A stretch of 10,482 bases of DNA from Aquificaceae bacterium (GTDB lineage: Bacteria; Aquificota; Aquificia; Aquificales; Aquificaceae). Position numbers and translations under genes: made by a program. The notes under the pieces are model-generated. The model searched no databases. It was not told the DNA's origin and saw nothing but the letters and a program-made list of their open reading frames with translations. The stretch is from NCBI GenBank assembly GCA_015490105.1, contig WFYK01000082.1:1-10482 (forward strand). The letters are read 5' to 3'. Shown here piece after piece: positions 1 to 5,690 of the stretch. Within the stretch, counting starts at the first letter, position 1, and every line of letters begins with the position of its first letter.

Positions 1-2
1 AT

Positions 3-209
3 GCTATTGTGTGTAGAGAAGATGTTAATTATGTGAAAACACTTGCAAAAAGAACAAGGATTTGTGCCGGATATGTTCTTGAGGAAAAGGATAATCAAAT
101 AATAGATGCTCTTGGTTCTGCCTTTCCAAGGTATTTCTATTCAAGTCCCAGAGTAGTAGCGACTGAATTATCTATATTACCGAAAAATATGTTTTTAAGG
201 AAAAGATAA
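3..209 (+). CDS. C-terminal fragment of an unrecognised protein (5' end outside window)
   Basis: The frame is open from the left edge, so this is probably the tail of a longer gene. A GTG at 9 exists, but nothing argues for it as the true start. The visible 69 residues are basic and Cys-containing (ICAGYVLEEKD near residues 19-30) and end in NMFLRKR. I recognise no family motif. The other two forward frames are closed within about 36 bases of the edge, which favours this frame. The sequence is more AT-rich than most of the window. The 40-base gap after its stop separates it from the oxidoreductase at 250, which appears to have its own promoter, so co-transcription is not required. It could also be a degraded remnant; the left flank would decide. 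Confidence 0.45.
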   Translation, partial: AIVCREDVNYVKTLAKRTRICAGYVLEEKDNQIIDALGSAFPRYFYSSPRVVATELSILPKNMFLRKR

Positions 210-235
210 ACTATCTAAATTTAAATTCACTTTAT

Positions 236-249
236 TAAAATTTTAAACA
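236..249 (+). promoter_or_regulatory. Possible -10 element for a leaderless oxidoreductase mRNA
   Basis: TAAAAT at 236-241 matches the -10 consensus at 5 of 6 positions and ends 8 bases before the ATG at 250. No Shine-Dalgarno is present in the AT-only stretch before that ATG. I see no convincing -35 at the usual spacing. In sequence this AT-rich, a chance match is easy, so the call gains weight mainly from the same arrangement at four other genes in this window. Confidence 0.3.
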
Positions 250-1038
250 ATGCATGTCCTTATTGTAGGCTTGGGCAATATGGGTATGAAGTATCTTGCT
301 AAGTTAGAAATACTGCAAGAGCTTCCTGTCGCGTGTGATATAGACCCATATAAGAATCCAAAAAGGTTCCCTTTTTACTGTCACTTTGGTGATGTAAAGG
401 AGGATCTAAAAGGCGTAATAGTTGCGACAGATCCAAAGAATCATGTATCCATCGCAGAAAAATTTCTGAAAGAAGGAATACCGGTTTTACTTGAAAAACC
501 GCCAGCTTTAAAAACCTCAGAGTTCTCCAAAATAGTGGATCACCCTCTTCTGGAAATCTCTGAGGTTGAGCTGTATTCCTTTCCCGTTAGAAACTTTCCC
601 AAAAGCTTATCTGTTAAAGAAATTCTAATAGAAAGATTAAACAAGGGTAGGGGATATATAAACCCCCTTTGGGATCTCGCTTGGCACGACCTATATATTC
701 TTCAGTATCTTTTCGGAATTCCTAAAGTTGAAAAAGTCAAGGACGGCAGAGTATGGGAAATTGAAGGGCACGTAAAGGGTATCCCTTTCAAGCTGAGAGT
801 AGCTTGGGAATACGAGAAGGGACCAAAGCGGGCTTGGACTCTAATAACTGACAGGGGAAAAGTTCTTTTAGATTTCCTCGAAGAAAAGCTTACCATCGAT
901 GGGCATACCTTAGGCGGTAAAAGAACGGACAAGCTTCTTATGATGGTAAAGGATTTTCTCGAAGGGAAAAAACGAAAGGGTTCAACAAAAAGGGCTATGG
1001 TTAACATTCAAATCTTGGAGTCTTTAAACTCGTCGTAG
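250..1038 (+). CDS. Gfo/Idh/MocA-family NAD(P)-dependent oxidoreductase, short form
   Basis: A predicted cytoplasmic dehydrogenase of 262 residues. The N-terminus is a Rossmann dinucleotide-binding fold starting at once with VLIVGLGNMG (3-12), which fixes the start. GVIVAT (55-60) and the family signature LEKPPA (81-86, EKP) follow. A DLAWHDLYIL stretch (142-151) matches the position of the conserved HD/HxxDL helix that carries the catalytic His in many relatives. The C-terminal beta-sheet domain is abbreviated; typical members are around 330 residues or more. The substrate cannot be read from sequence; relatives act on sugars, sugar nucleotides, inositol or biliverdin. It has no SD and a -10-like hexamer just upstream. 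Its last 31 bases overlap the end of the opposing chaperone gene. Family call firm; specific reaction unknown. Confidence 0.85.
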   Translation: MHVLIVGLGNMGMKYLAKLEILQELPVACDIDPYKNPKRFPFYCHFGDVKEDLKGVIVATDPKNHVSIAEKFLKEGIPVLLEKPPALKTSEFSKIVDHPLLEISEVELYSFPVRNFPKSLSVKEILIERLNKGRGYINPLWDLAWHDLYILQYLFGIPKVEKVKDGRVWEIEGHVKGIPFKLRVAWEYEKGPKRAWTLITDRGKVLLDFLEEKLTIDGHTLGGKRTDKLLMMVKDFLEGKKRKGSTKRAMVNIQILESLNSS

Positions 1039-1901
1039 TATATCTCTACAAGTGCATCCCTTTTTAATTCTTCTATCAACTCTTTCATTTTGCTCAAAAG
1101 CTTCCTTTGAAAAATCAGGTTTTTTATTTCCTGTTCGCTTCTCCCAGAGATTACCCTCTCTTGCTTTAATATCTTTGCTATATATATGGTGTCTTTTGTT
1201 TCCGCAAAGACTAAATCCCCTACACTTGATCTCCAAACTTCCTTGTCGAGTTCCTTTACGAGATCGCCTTTAAAAACGGAAAGGGTTTCTAAGGGAACGT
1301 TTAGTATCTGAGATAATTTCTGAATGTCTCCCTGGGATTCATCGAAAGCTCTTAGAAGTTCTTCCTGCTTTGACTTAGGAATAGTAATTATTTGAATGGT
1401 TCTCCTTAGCCTTATTTCTCCCTTCTTTAGTCTTTCAAGTTCTATTTCTATCTCACTTATCTCTATACTCCTGCTCAAAAATTCTCTAAGGCCTGCGGTT
1501 GATAAAATTTCAAGTTTTAATACCTCCTTTAAATCATCTGGAGTGAGACCCTCTTCGTAAAGTTCTTTAAAAAACCCTTCAACCGACTTATTGTTAGACC
1601 TTGCTATGTTTCTTATTACGTCTTCCATATAATCCTCAGGAACGTTAAAACCTTTCTCCCTAAGGAACTGAGCTATGAGTTTTTTCACTATAAGTGTTTC
1701 AAGAAGCTTTTTAGGATCAGGTGTGTTGTATATAAGTGAGGCTACCTTTAGTTCACTTTCTAAGATTGGTTCACCGTTTACGTTTGCAACAACCCTGTCA
1801 ATAAGATCTTTCTTTCCAAAACTAAAACTTAAAGTAATTAGCGTAAGAAGTATTCCAAGTTTATAAAGTCTATGTAGTCTTTGCTTACCTCCAAGAACCA
1901 T
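1008..1901 (-). CDS. SurA-like periplasmic chaperone (degenerate parvulin domain)
   Basis: A 297-residue exported protein. A basic n-region (KQRLHRLYK, 6-14) and a hydrophobic stretch (GILLTLITLSFSFG, 16-29) form a Sec signal or N-terminal anchor without a clear AxA cleavage site. A SurA N-terminal chaperone domain follows, starting with RVVANVNGEPILESEL (36-51), then helices to about 150. A parvulin-like region covers roughly 163-247, with FKGDL and VGDLVFAETKDTIYIAKIL matching the GGdLG and GyHIIKL parts of the fold. The histidines of active parvulins are not found there (IQIITI, TIYIAKI), so it is likely a chaperone, not an isomerase. Role by family: escorting unfolded outer-membrane proteins. 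The start is supported by AGGAGG 10 bases upstream. It lies downstream of, and overlaps by 64 bases, a second SurA-like gene. Confidence 0.8.
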   Translation of the reverse strand: MVLGGKQRLHRLYKLGILLTLITLSFSFGKKDLIDRVVANVNGEPILESELKVASLIYNTPDPKKLLETLIVKKLIAQFLREKGFNVPEDYMEDVIRNIARSNNKSVEGFFKELYEEGLTPDDLKEVLKLEILSTAGLREFLSRSIEISEIEIELERLKKGEIRLRRTIQIITIPKSKQEELLRAFDESQGDIQKLSQILNVPLETLSVFKGDLVKELDKEVWRSSVGDLVFAETKDTIYIAKILKQERVISGRSEQEIKNLIFQRKLLSKMKELIEELKRDALVEIYYDEFKDSKI

Positions 1902-2674
1902 CTTTGAAATACCTCCTCTTTTTTCTTTTTAAGGATTTTCCGCATAACTATTGGCTTTGCCTCTTCAAAGGACATATAGCCTGCTTTTTTCTTATCCGTT
2001 ATCTTCAGAATAAGATAGCTGTCTCTTACTTTTATAGGCTTTGACACGGAACCCACTTTATAAGGGTATATTTTCCTCCTTACCTTTTTGGGAAGTGCCT
2101 GTATTGAATACCATCTTTCCTTCCCCACACTTACATTTTCCAAACCCTCAATTTTCTTCCCCTTTCGCAGAAGTCTGTAAACCTTCCACGCGGTTTTCTT
2201 ATCGTAAGCCACTACTCTTAAAAGCTTTACTCTATTAGGTAGAAAAAATTCCCTTCTGTTTAACATATAGTAGGCTTTTATCTCCTCATCCGATACATTG
2301 ATGTTAACTGTAACCTTCTTCAGCAACTTTTCAACTATCAGCTCCCTCAAGGCAAGCTCACGCATTATTGGTGTTTTTTTCATAACCCCCCAGGTTTTCA
2401 GCTTTTTATCAACCTCATTATCACTCACCTTTACATTCATATCCTCAGCTATTTCCTTCAATATTTCGAACTTTATGTAGTTCAAAGCAAAAAACCGCTT
2501 ATCTTCCTTGGAAGGTTTTTTGTTGTTAAAGTGTATAACCTCCTCCCAAAATTTTTTAAAGGCTTCTTCTATCTCTGAAGCAAATATATCTTTTCCTTCT
2601 ATTTTTGCGACGATGGTGTCAGAAGCATGAACAAAAGTTTTTATCAGAAGGAGTAGTAAGAGTAAAGAACGCAT
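1838..2674 (-). CDS. SurA/PpiC-like periplasmic chaperone, first of a tandem pair
   Basis: 278 residues with a clear Sec signal peptide, MRSLLLLLLLIKTFVHA (1-17), cleavable before SD. A SurA-type N-terminal domain begins IVAKIEGKDIFASEIEEA (21-38) and is followed by charged helices to about 130. NVSDEEIKAYYMLNRREF is the usual linker helix before a parvulin domain (about 145-240), whose end shows YKVGSVSKPIKV and SYLILKI in place of the typical lkvGeiSepVkt and GyHIIKV. Both parvulin histidines appear replaced, so PPIase activity is doubtful. The C-terminal helix with RWFLEVSKDYIDF resembles the SurA tail. It probably forms one transcription unit with the downstream paralogue; the pair may work together on outer-membrane protein folding. 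No SD precedes the ATG; the head-to-head gap to the next gene is only 15 bases. Confidence 0.78.
   Translation of the reverse strand: MRSLLLLLLLIKTFVHASDTIVAKIEGKDIFASEIEEAFKKFWEEVIHFNNKKPSKEDKRFFALNYIKFEILKEIAEDMNVKVSDNEVDKKLKTWGVMKKTPIMRELALRELIVEKLLKKVTVNINVSDEEIKAYYMLNRREFFLPNRVKLLRVVAYDKKTAWKVYRLLRKGKKIEGLENVSVGKERWYSIQALPKKVRRKIYPYKVGSVSKPIKVRDSYLILKITDKKKAGYMSFEEAKPIVMRKILKKKKEEVFQRWFLEVSKDYIDFINLEYFLR
1912..1917 (-). promoter_or_regulatory. Strong Shine-Dalgarno inside the upstream gene
   Basis: AGGAGG on the minus strand, 10 bases before the ATG at 1901. It lies within the coding sequence of the upstream SurA-like gene and decides the start of the downstream one. It fixes a 64-base overlap in which the signal sequence is read in one frame and the upstream protein's last residues in another. 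Confidence 0.7.
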
Positions 2675-2677
2675 GTT

Positions 2678-2689
2678 TATAATTTTCTC
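2678..2689 (+). promoter_or_regulatory. Consensus -10 (TATAAT) placed for leaderless transcription
   Basis: A perfect TATAAT at 2678-2683 lies 6 bases before the ATG at 2690, so transcription would begin on or next to the start codon. No -35 of quality is visible 16-18 bases upstream, and no SD precedes the ATG. The same AT block sits 1-6 bases before the opposing minus-strand start at 2674; the best minus-strand -10 there is the poor GAAAAT at 2687-2682. Confidence 0.5.
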
Positions 2690-3022
2690 ATGAGGTTCTA
2701 CGGCATACCTTCGGAAGATAGGGTTCTTGAAATAGTAAACAATATTGTGCAGGGAGAGTGGATATTTGAGGACACCAAGGAGAAGGAAAGGAAAGTCCTA
2801 AGCTCGGAAGAGGCAAAAAAACTGCTCCAAGATCTTGTAAATGAAGTTAAAAGCTGGAAAGAGAGCCTATCCACACTGAGCAAGGCTACTGTCTTCATAT
2901 TTGTTAGTGAACCTTCCGAGCCAAAAGCTTTTAAGATCTACGATACTTCCTCACTTGGGTGCTCTACTTCTCTAACGCCTCCGAGATGGAAAGTGTTTCT
3001 GAAAGATTTAGGGGACATATAA
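2690..3022 (+). CDS. Small protein of unknown function (110 aa)
   Basis: I do not recognise this protein. It is predicted soluble, with no signal peptide or membrane segment. Residues 1-60 are charged and probably helical (DRVLEIVNNIV, then SSEEAKKLLQDLVNEVKSW). Residues about 66-85 look like a beta-strand followed by a turn (KATVFIFVSEPSEPKAFKIYD). The tail holds one Cys in SSLGCSTSLTPP. A perfect TATAAT 6 bases upstream and codon use like the neighbours argue that it is expressed. It ends 2 bases before the 3' end of the opposing tRNA gene, so read-through from either side would be antisense to the other. Probably a lineage-restricted conserved protein. Confidence is for being a real gene. 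Confidence 0.7.
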   Translation: MRFYGIPSEDRVLEIVNNIVQGEWIFEDTKEKERKVLSSEEAKKLLQDLVNEVKSWKESLSTLSKATVFIFVSEPSEPKAFKIYDTSSLGCSTSLTPPRWKVFLKDLGDI

Positions 3023-3024
3023 TC

Positions 3025-3100
3025 TGGTGGGCGCGGGAGGACTCGAACCCCCAACCGGGCGGTTATGAGCCGCCCGCTCTGCCAATTGAGCTACGCGCCC
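3025..3100 (-). tRNA. tRNA with CAU anticodon (elongator Met or Ile2), CCA encoded
   Basis: A complete 76-base cloverleaf read on the minus strand. The acceptor GGGCGCG pairs with CGCGCCC, followed by discriminator A and encoded CCA. The D arm is GCTC/GAGC with loop AATTGGCA. The anticodon stem GGCGG/CCGCC holds loop CTCATAA, giving anticodon CAU. The T arm is GGGGG/CCTCC with TTCGAGT. The first base pair G1-C72 excludes the initiator, which has an unpaired 1-72. Between elongator Met and the lysidine-modified Ile2 the sequence is ambiguous: the anticodon arm and variable loop (GGCTCATAACCG, then CCGGTT) resemble Ile2 genes as I remember them from other bacteria, but most pipelines would label it Met. 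No terminator follows it. Confidence 0.95.
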
Positions 3101-3122
3101 TGAGGAGGTTTACTATTTTTAT

Positions 3123-3151
3123 TTTATACTAAATTTCATGAAAAAGGTCAG
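3123..3151 (-). promoter_or_regulatory. Probable tRNA promoter overlapping the purS promoter
   Basis: On the minus strand, CTGACC (3151-3146, 4 of 6 to TTGACA) is followed by a 17-base spacer and TATAAA (3128-3123, 5 of 6). Transcription would start near 3116, about 16 bases before the mature tRNA 5' end at 3100. The -10 shares bases with the plus-strand TATACT of purS, and the -35 lies inside the purS coding region. Confidence 0.4.
3125..3137 (+). promoter_or_regulatory. -10 element (TATACT) for leaderless purSQ mRNA
   Basis: TATACT at 3125-3130 (5 of 6 to consensus) ends 7 bases before the purS ATG at 3138, so the transcript would begin at or within a base of the start codon. No SD lies in the short gap; a GAGGAGG at 3102-3108 is about 30 bases too far upstream to serve. 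No clear -35 is seen. Confidence 0.45.
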
Positions 3152-3359
3152 GGTGCTTATACTTCCTAAGGAAGGTCTGTTGGATCCCCAAGGAAGAGCG
3201 GTAGAGGAAATGCTAAAAGATAACGGCTTTAAAGTGGAAAATGTAAGGGTAGGTAAAGTGGTAGAAATGGAGGTGGAAGACAATCAGGACGTTAGCTCTA
3301 TAGTGGACAAATACATTATCAACCCGCTTATAGAAGAATACGAAATAGAGGAAGTTTAA
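3138..3359 (+). CDS. purS: Phosphoribosylformylglycinamidine synthase subunit PurS
   Basis: A 73-residue protein, close to the usual 75-85 of PurS. It begins KKVRVLILPKEGLLDPQGRAVEEMLKDNGF (2-31), the typical strand, the P-x-G-x-LDPQG turn and first helix, followed by VENVRVGKVVEMEVE (33-47). PurS is the small subunit of the three-part FGAM synthase (PurS-PurQ-PurL), the fourth step of purine synthesis. PurS dimers bridge the glutaminase PurQ and the synthetase PurL. Its stop overlaps the purQ start by one base (TAATG), so translation is coupled. purL is not in this window. It is read from a likely leaderless transcript starting just after the divergent tRNA promoter. Confidence 0.93.
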   Translation: MKKVRVLILPKEGLLDPQGRAVEEMLKDNGFKVENVRVGKVVEMEVEDNQDVSSIVDKYIINPLIEEYEIEEV

Positions 3360-4048
3360 TGAAGTTTGCGGTCTGTGTTTTTCCCGGATCTAACTGTGAT
3401 TACGATACTTACTATATCCTCAGAGATGTCTTGGAAAAAGAAGTTGAATTTGTAGATTACTCTACGAAAAATCTTAACGGGTTTGACTGTGTTATCTTAC
3501 CGGGTGGTTTTTCTTACGGAGACTATCTCAGACCGGGTGCTCTCGCTTCAAAAAGTCCTTTAGCGGAGGCTGTAGTTGAATTTGCCAATAAGGGTGGTTT
3601 GGTTTTAGGTATATGTAACGGTTTCCAGATCCTTACAGAGCTTGGGCTACTTCCCGGAGCACTACTTCCCAATATGAATATGAGGTTTATCTGCAAAGAT
3701 GTTTATCTGAAGGTAGAAAGGAACGACACACCTATAACCTTGAAAGCCCAAAAAGGGGAGGTCTTGAAGATACCCATAGCCCATCACGACGGCAGGTATT
3801 ACGTTGAAGATAGTGAACTAAAGCTTATGGAAGAGAGGGGTCAAATTATCTTCAGGTATTCGGACGAAGAAGGGAAAATAACTCAAGAAGCCAACCCAAA
3901 TGGATCTGTTTCGAACATAGCCGGTGTGATGAATAAGGAGGGAAACGTTTTTGGGTTAATGCCACACCCGGAGAGGGCTTCGGAAGATATTCTGGGAAGT
4001 CACGACGGTTTGATCCTTTGGAACTCTATAGTAAGCTATCTTTCCTGA
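3359..4048 (+). CDS. purQ: Phosphoribosylformylglycinamidine synthase, glutaminase subunit PurQ
   Basis: A 229-residue class I glutamine amidotransferase that feeds ammonia to PurL in FGAM synthesis. The start VCVFPGSNCDYDT (5-17) is the PurQ signature, followed by ILPGGFSYGDYLRPGA (46-61). The nucleophile lies in GICNGFQIL (84-92, Cys86) and the His-Glu of the triad in MPHPERA (201-207, His203, Glu205). Length matches the bacterial small-PurQ type that works with separate PurS and PurL, as opposed to the fused large enzyme. GAGGAAG ends 4 bases before the ATG, and the ATG shares a base with the purS stop. The last 23 bases overlap the 3' end of the opposing endonuclease V gene, with no terminator visible. 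Confidence 0.96.
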   Translation: MKFAVCVFPGSNCDYDTYYILRDVLEKEVEFVDYSTKNLNGFDCVILPGGFSYGDYLRPGALASKSPLAEAVVEFANKGGLVLGICNGFQILTELGLLPGALLPNMNMRFICKDVYLKVERNDTPITLKAQKGEVLKIPIAHHDGRYYVEDSELKLMEERGQIIFRYSDEEGKITQEANPNGSVSNIAGVMNKEGNVFGLMPHPERASEDILGSHDGLILWNSIVSYLS

Positions 4049-4682
4049 CTTTCTGAAGAAGATTGTGAGCCAAGCGCGTGGGTTCAGGTATTCTATATTT
4101 AGAACACTTCAAAACTAAATCTACCGCTGTGGGTAGACTTATCCTGTGTCCTACGGAAACAAAAATGGGTTTCGCATTATCTTTTGTTCTAAGAACCGCA
4201 CCTATGACCCTCCCTTTGTAAGTTAACGGACTCTTGCTTCCCTTTTTCGGACCTGGTTCGCGGTAATATCCGAAAAGTTTACTTTTTGCCACCCCTACAC
4301 TAACCTCCCCTGTTTCAACACCGAAGTGGGAAGCTATACCACAACCTCTCGGATGAGCAATTCCTTGGCCGTCTATAAAGTAAACATCAGGCTTTACTTT
4401 TGCTTCTTCGTATAGTTTCAAAAGCAAAGGCATCTCGCGGAAGGCTAAAAAGGTGGGAATGTATGGAAATTCAACGGTATCTTCAATAACTAAGGAGTAA
4501 ACAGGCCTTAGTGTTTTTATATCTACGACAACCAGGCTTGCCCAAGCTCTTGTAGGGTTCTGATCAATTTTCTCAAAGGTAAGGTCCATGCCCCCGATGA
4601 GTTCAGCTTTACTAAAGTCATCCTCTTTAATTACCCTTTTTGCACATTCTCTTTGAATATCTTTTAGCTTTTCTACGTCCAT
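4026..4682 (-). CDS. nfi: Endonuclease V (deoxyinosine 3' endonuclease)
   Basis: A 218-residue nuclease that nicks DNA at the second phosphodiester bond 3' of deoxyinosine, starting repair of deaminated adenine, a lesion favoured by heat. Motifs in order: GGMDLTF (30-36, metal ligand Asp33); FPYIPTFLAFRE (72-83), the wedge loop with Tyr74 and catalytic Glu83; FIDGQGIAHPRGCGIASHFG (102-121) with Asp104 and His110; and GVAKSKLFG (130-138). The wedge motif reads PYIPT where other bacterial enzymes have PYIPG. The length is usual for the family. It is the last gene of the phoH-like > ybeY > AMMECR1 operon, overlapping AMMECR1 by 10 bases, and ends 23 bases inside purQ. No strong SD, so it probably depends on coupled translation. 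Confidence 0.94.
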   Translation of the reverse strand: MDVEKLKDIQRECAKRVIKEDDFSKAELIGGMDLTFEKIDQNPTRAWASLVVVDIKTLRPVYSLVIEDTVEFPYIPTFLAFREMPLLLKLYEEAKVKPDVYFIDGQGIAHPRGCGIASHFGVETGEVSVGVAKSKLFGYYREPGPKKGSKSPLTYKGRVIGAVLRTKDNAKPIFVSVGHRISLPTAVDLVLKCSKYRIPEPTRLAHNLLQKVRKDSLL

Positions 4683-5329
4683 GCCTTTAAAACAACCTCT
4701 TTCACATCTCCAAGTGGATCTGTTTCCTTAAATATTCTGGCGGAAAACCTGTATACCTTGGCGTCTTCACTCTGCCAACAGTTACTTCTCAGCCCTGCTT
4801 TTTCACAAAGTTTAGCCAGAAAAGTTTCTCTGTCCCAACTAAGTTCTACGGGCACTTGAGGAAGTAAAAGAGCCCTTATGTTTCCCTTCTCTAAAACAAG
4901 ACCATCCCTTCCTATGACTATCTCATCTGGTAAGCCTTCTTTAGGTATCTCTTCAAGAGGACCGAGTATAGAGATCTCCCAAAGGACCTTGTCAAACTCT
5001 TCCAAAGTAAGAGGCTTGAACCTCGGATCTCGAAAGGAAGCGTCCAAAGAACTCCTTACAACAGCTTCCCACAAGGGATAGATCGGATAAGGTATACCTA
5101 CACAACCCCTCAGGTTCTCTTCCGGATAGGTAAGTATGGTGGTAAAAACACCTACTTTTTCACTAAATTTATCCTTCATCTCTTTTGGAACTTCAAAGGG
5201 CTTTTTCAGAAGTTGAGATAGGACCGCCTCCCTTCCCAGCTTTATAAGCCTTTTAGCATCTGACAAGCTGAGATAGAAGATACCGCTCAAGATCTTTGAA
5301 CCTTCTTTCTTCTTCTCCTCCCCTTTCAT
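4673..5329 (-). CDS. AMMECR1-family protein
   Basis: 218 residues covering one AMMECR1 domain, whose biochemical role is not established; archaeal and bacterial members are small soluble proteins, and in some bacteria the domain is fused to a Memo-like domain. Family marks: NLRGCVGIP (72-80, the hallmark LRGCxG), SSLDASFRDPRFKPLTLEE (93-111), LLLPQVPVE and the WD that follows (154-166), and LCEKAGLRSNCW (174-185). The annotated ATG at 5329 overlaps ybeY by 77 bases and has no SD. An in-frame TTG at 5290, with GAAGG about 10 bases upstream, would still include the whole conserved domain (which begins near LSLSDAKRL, 20-28) and cut the overlap to 38 bases. The position between ybeY and nfi suggests nucleic acid metabolism by association only. 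Confidence 0.88.
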   Translation of the reverse strand: MKGEEKKKEGSKILSGIFYLSLSDAKRLIKLGREAVLSQLLKKPFEVPKEMKDKFSEKVGVFTTILTYPEENLRGCVGIPYPIYPLWEAVVRSSLDASFRDPRFKPLTLEEFDKVLWEISILGPLEEIPKEGLPDEIVIGRDGLVLEKGNIRALLLPQVPVELSWDRETFLAKLCEKAGLRSNCWQSEDAKVYRFSARIFKETDPLGDVKEVVLKAWT

Positions 5330-5690
5330 GGTCGTAACCCATAAGGTGAACTATCCCGTGCACTAAAAGTCTAAGAATTTGAACCTTTAAGCTTCTTCCA
5401 AGATCCCTCGCTTGCCTTCTTGCGGTATCAACCGATATTACCACATCCCCTAAGATTAATCTTTTGCCGACCTTTTCTCCGTTGGGAAAGGAAAGAACAT
5501 CCGTTGGTCCCTTTTTGCCTCTGAAGGTTTCGTTTAAAAGGGCTATTTTTACGTCATCGGTCAAGAGTATACTTAGCTCAGAGTGATTTAATTTTAAGAG
5601 TTCAAGGACCATCAAAGCCTTCTTTTTGATCCAACCCCGACACACTCCTCTCTTCTCTACCCTTATCAGAACCTCGTTCGTACTTCTCAT
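5253..5690 (-). CDS. ybeY: Endoribonuclease YbeY
   Basis: A 145-residue single-domain metalloprotein involved in 16S rRNA 3'-end maturation and ribosome quality control. The zinc site HGIVHLMGYDHE (111-122) supplies His111, His115 and His121. TFRGKKGPTDVLSFP (55-69) is the other hallmark, and LGDVVIS (80-86) the conserved strand. The N-terminus fits the fold: EVLIRVEKR as strand 1 and IKKKALMVLELLKL as helix 1, followed by SELSILLTDD. The ATG at 5690 is therefore needed, although it lies 89 bases inside the upstream phoH-like gene and has no clear SD. The ybeZ-ybeY pairing is widely conserved. The 3' end overlaps AMMECR1. Confidence 0.95.
   Translation of the reverse strand: MRSTNEVLIRVEKRGVCRGWIKKKALMVLELLKLNHSELSILLTDDVKIALLNETFRGKKGPTDVLSFPNGEKVGKRLILGDVVISVDTARRQARDLGRSLKVQILRLLVHGIVHLMGYDHERGGEEERRFKDLERYLLSQLVRC

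Noticed and set aside
1..36. Short ATG frame at the first base
   Set aside because: Stops after 11 codons and lacks any support; the frame open from base 3 is longer.
702..1007. Open frames opposite the oxidoreductase and other long genes (for example 702-1007 minus, 9687-10001 minus, 6160-6435 plus)
   Set aside because: They are antisense shadows of genes with clear family motifs; their translations show no domain and have atypical composition.
3025..3100. Initiator tRNA-fMet
   Set aside because: Base pair 1-72 is G-C; bacterial initiators have an unpaired 1-72 and a three-GC anticodon stem pattern not seen here.
3102..3108. GAGGAGG as the purS ribosome-binding site
   Set aside because: It is about 30 bases before the purS ATG, too far to act; it lies in the tRNA 5' leader region.
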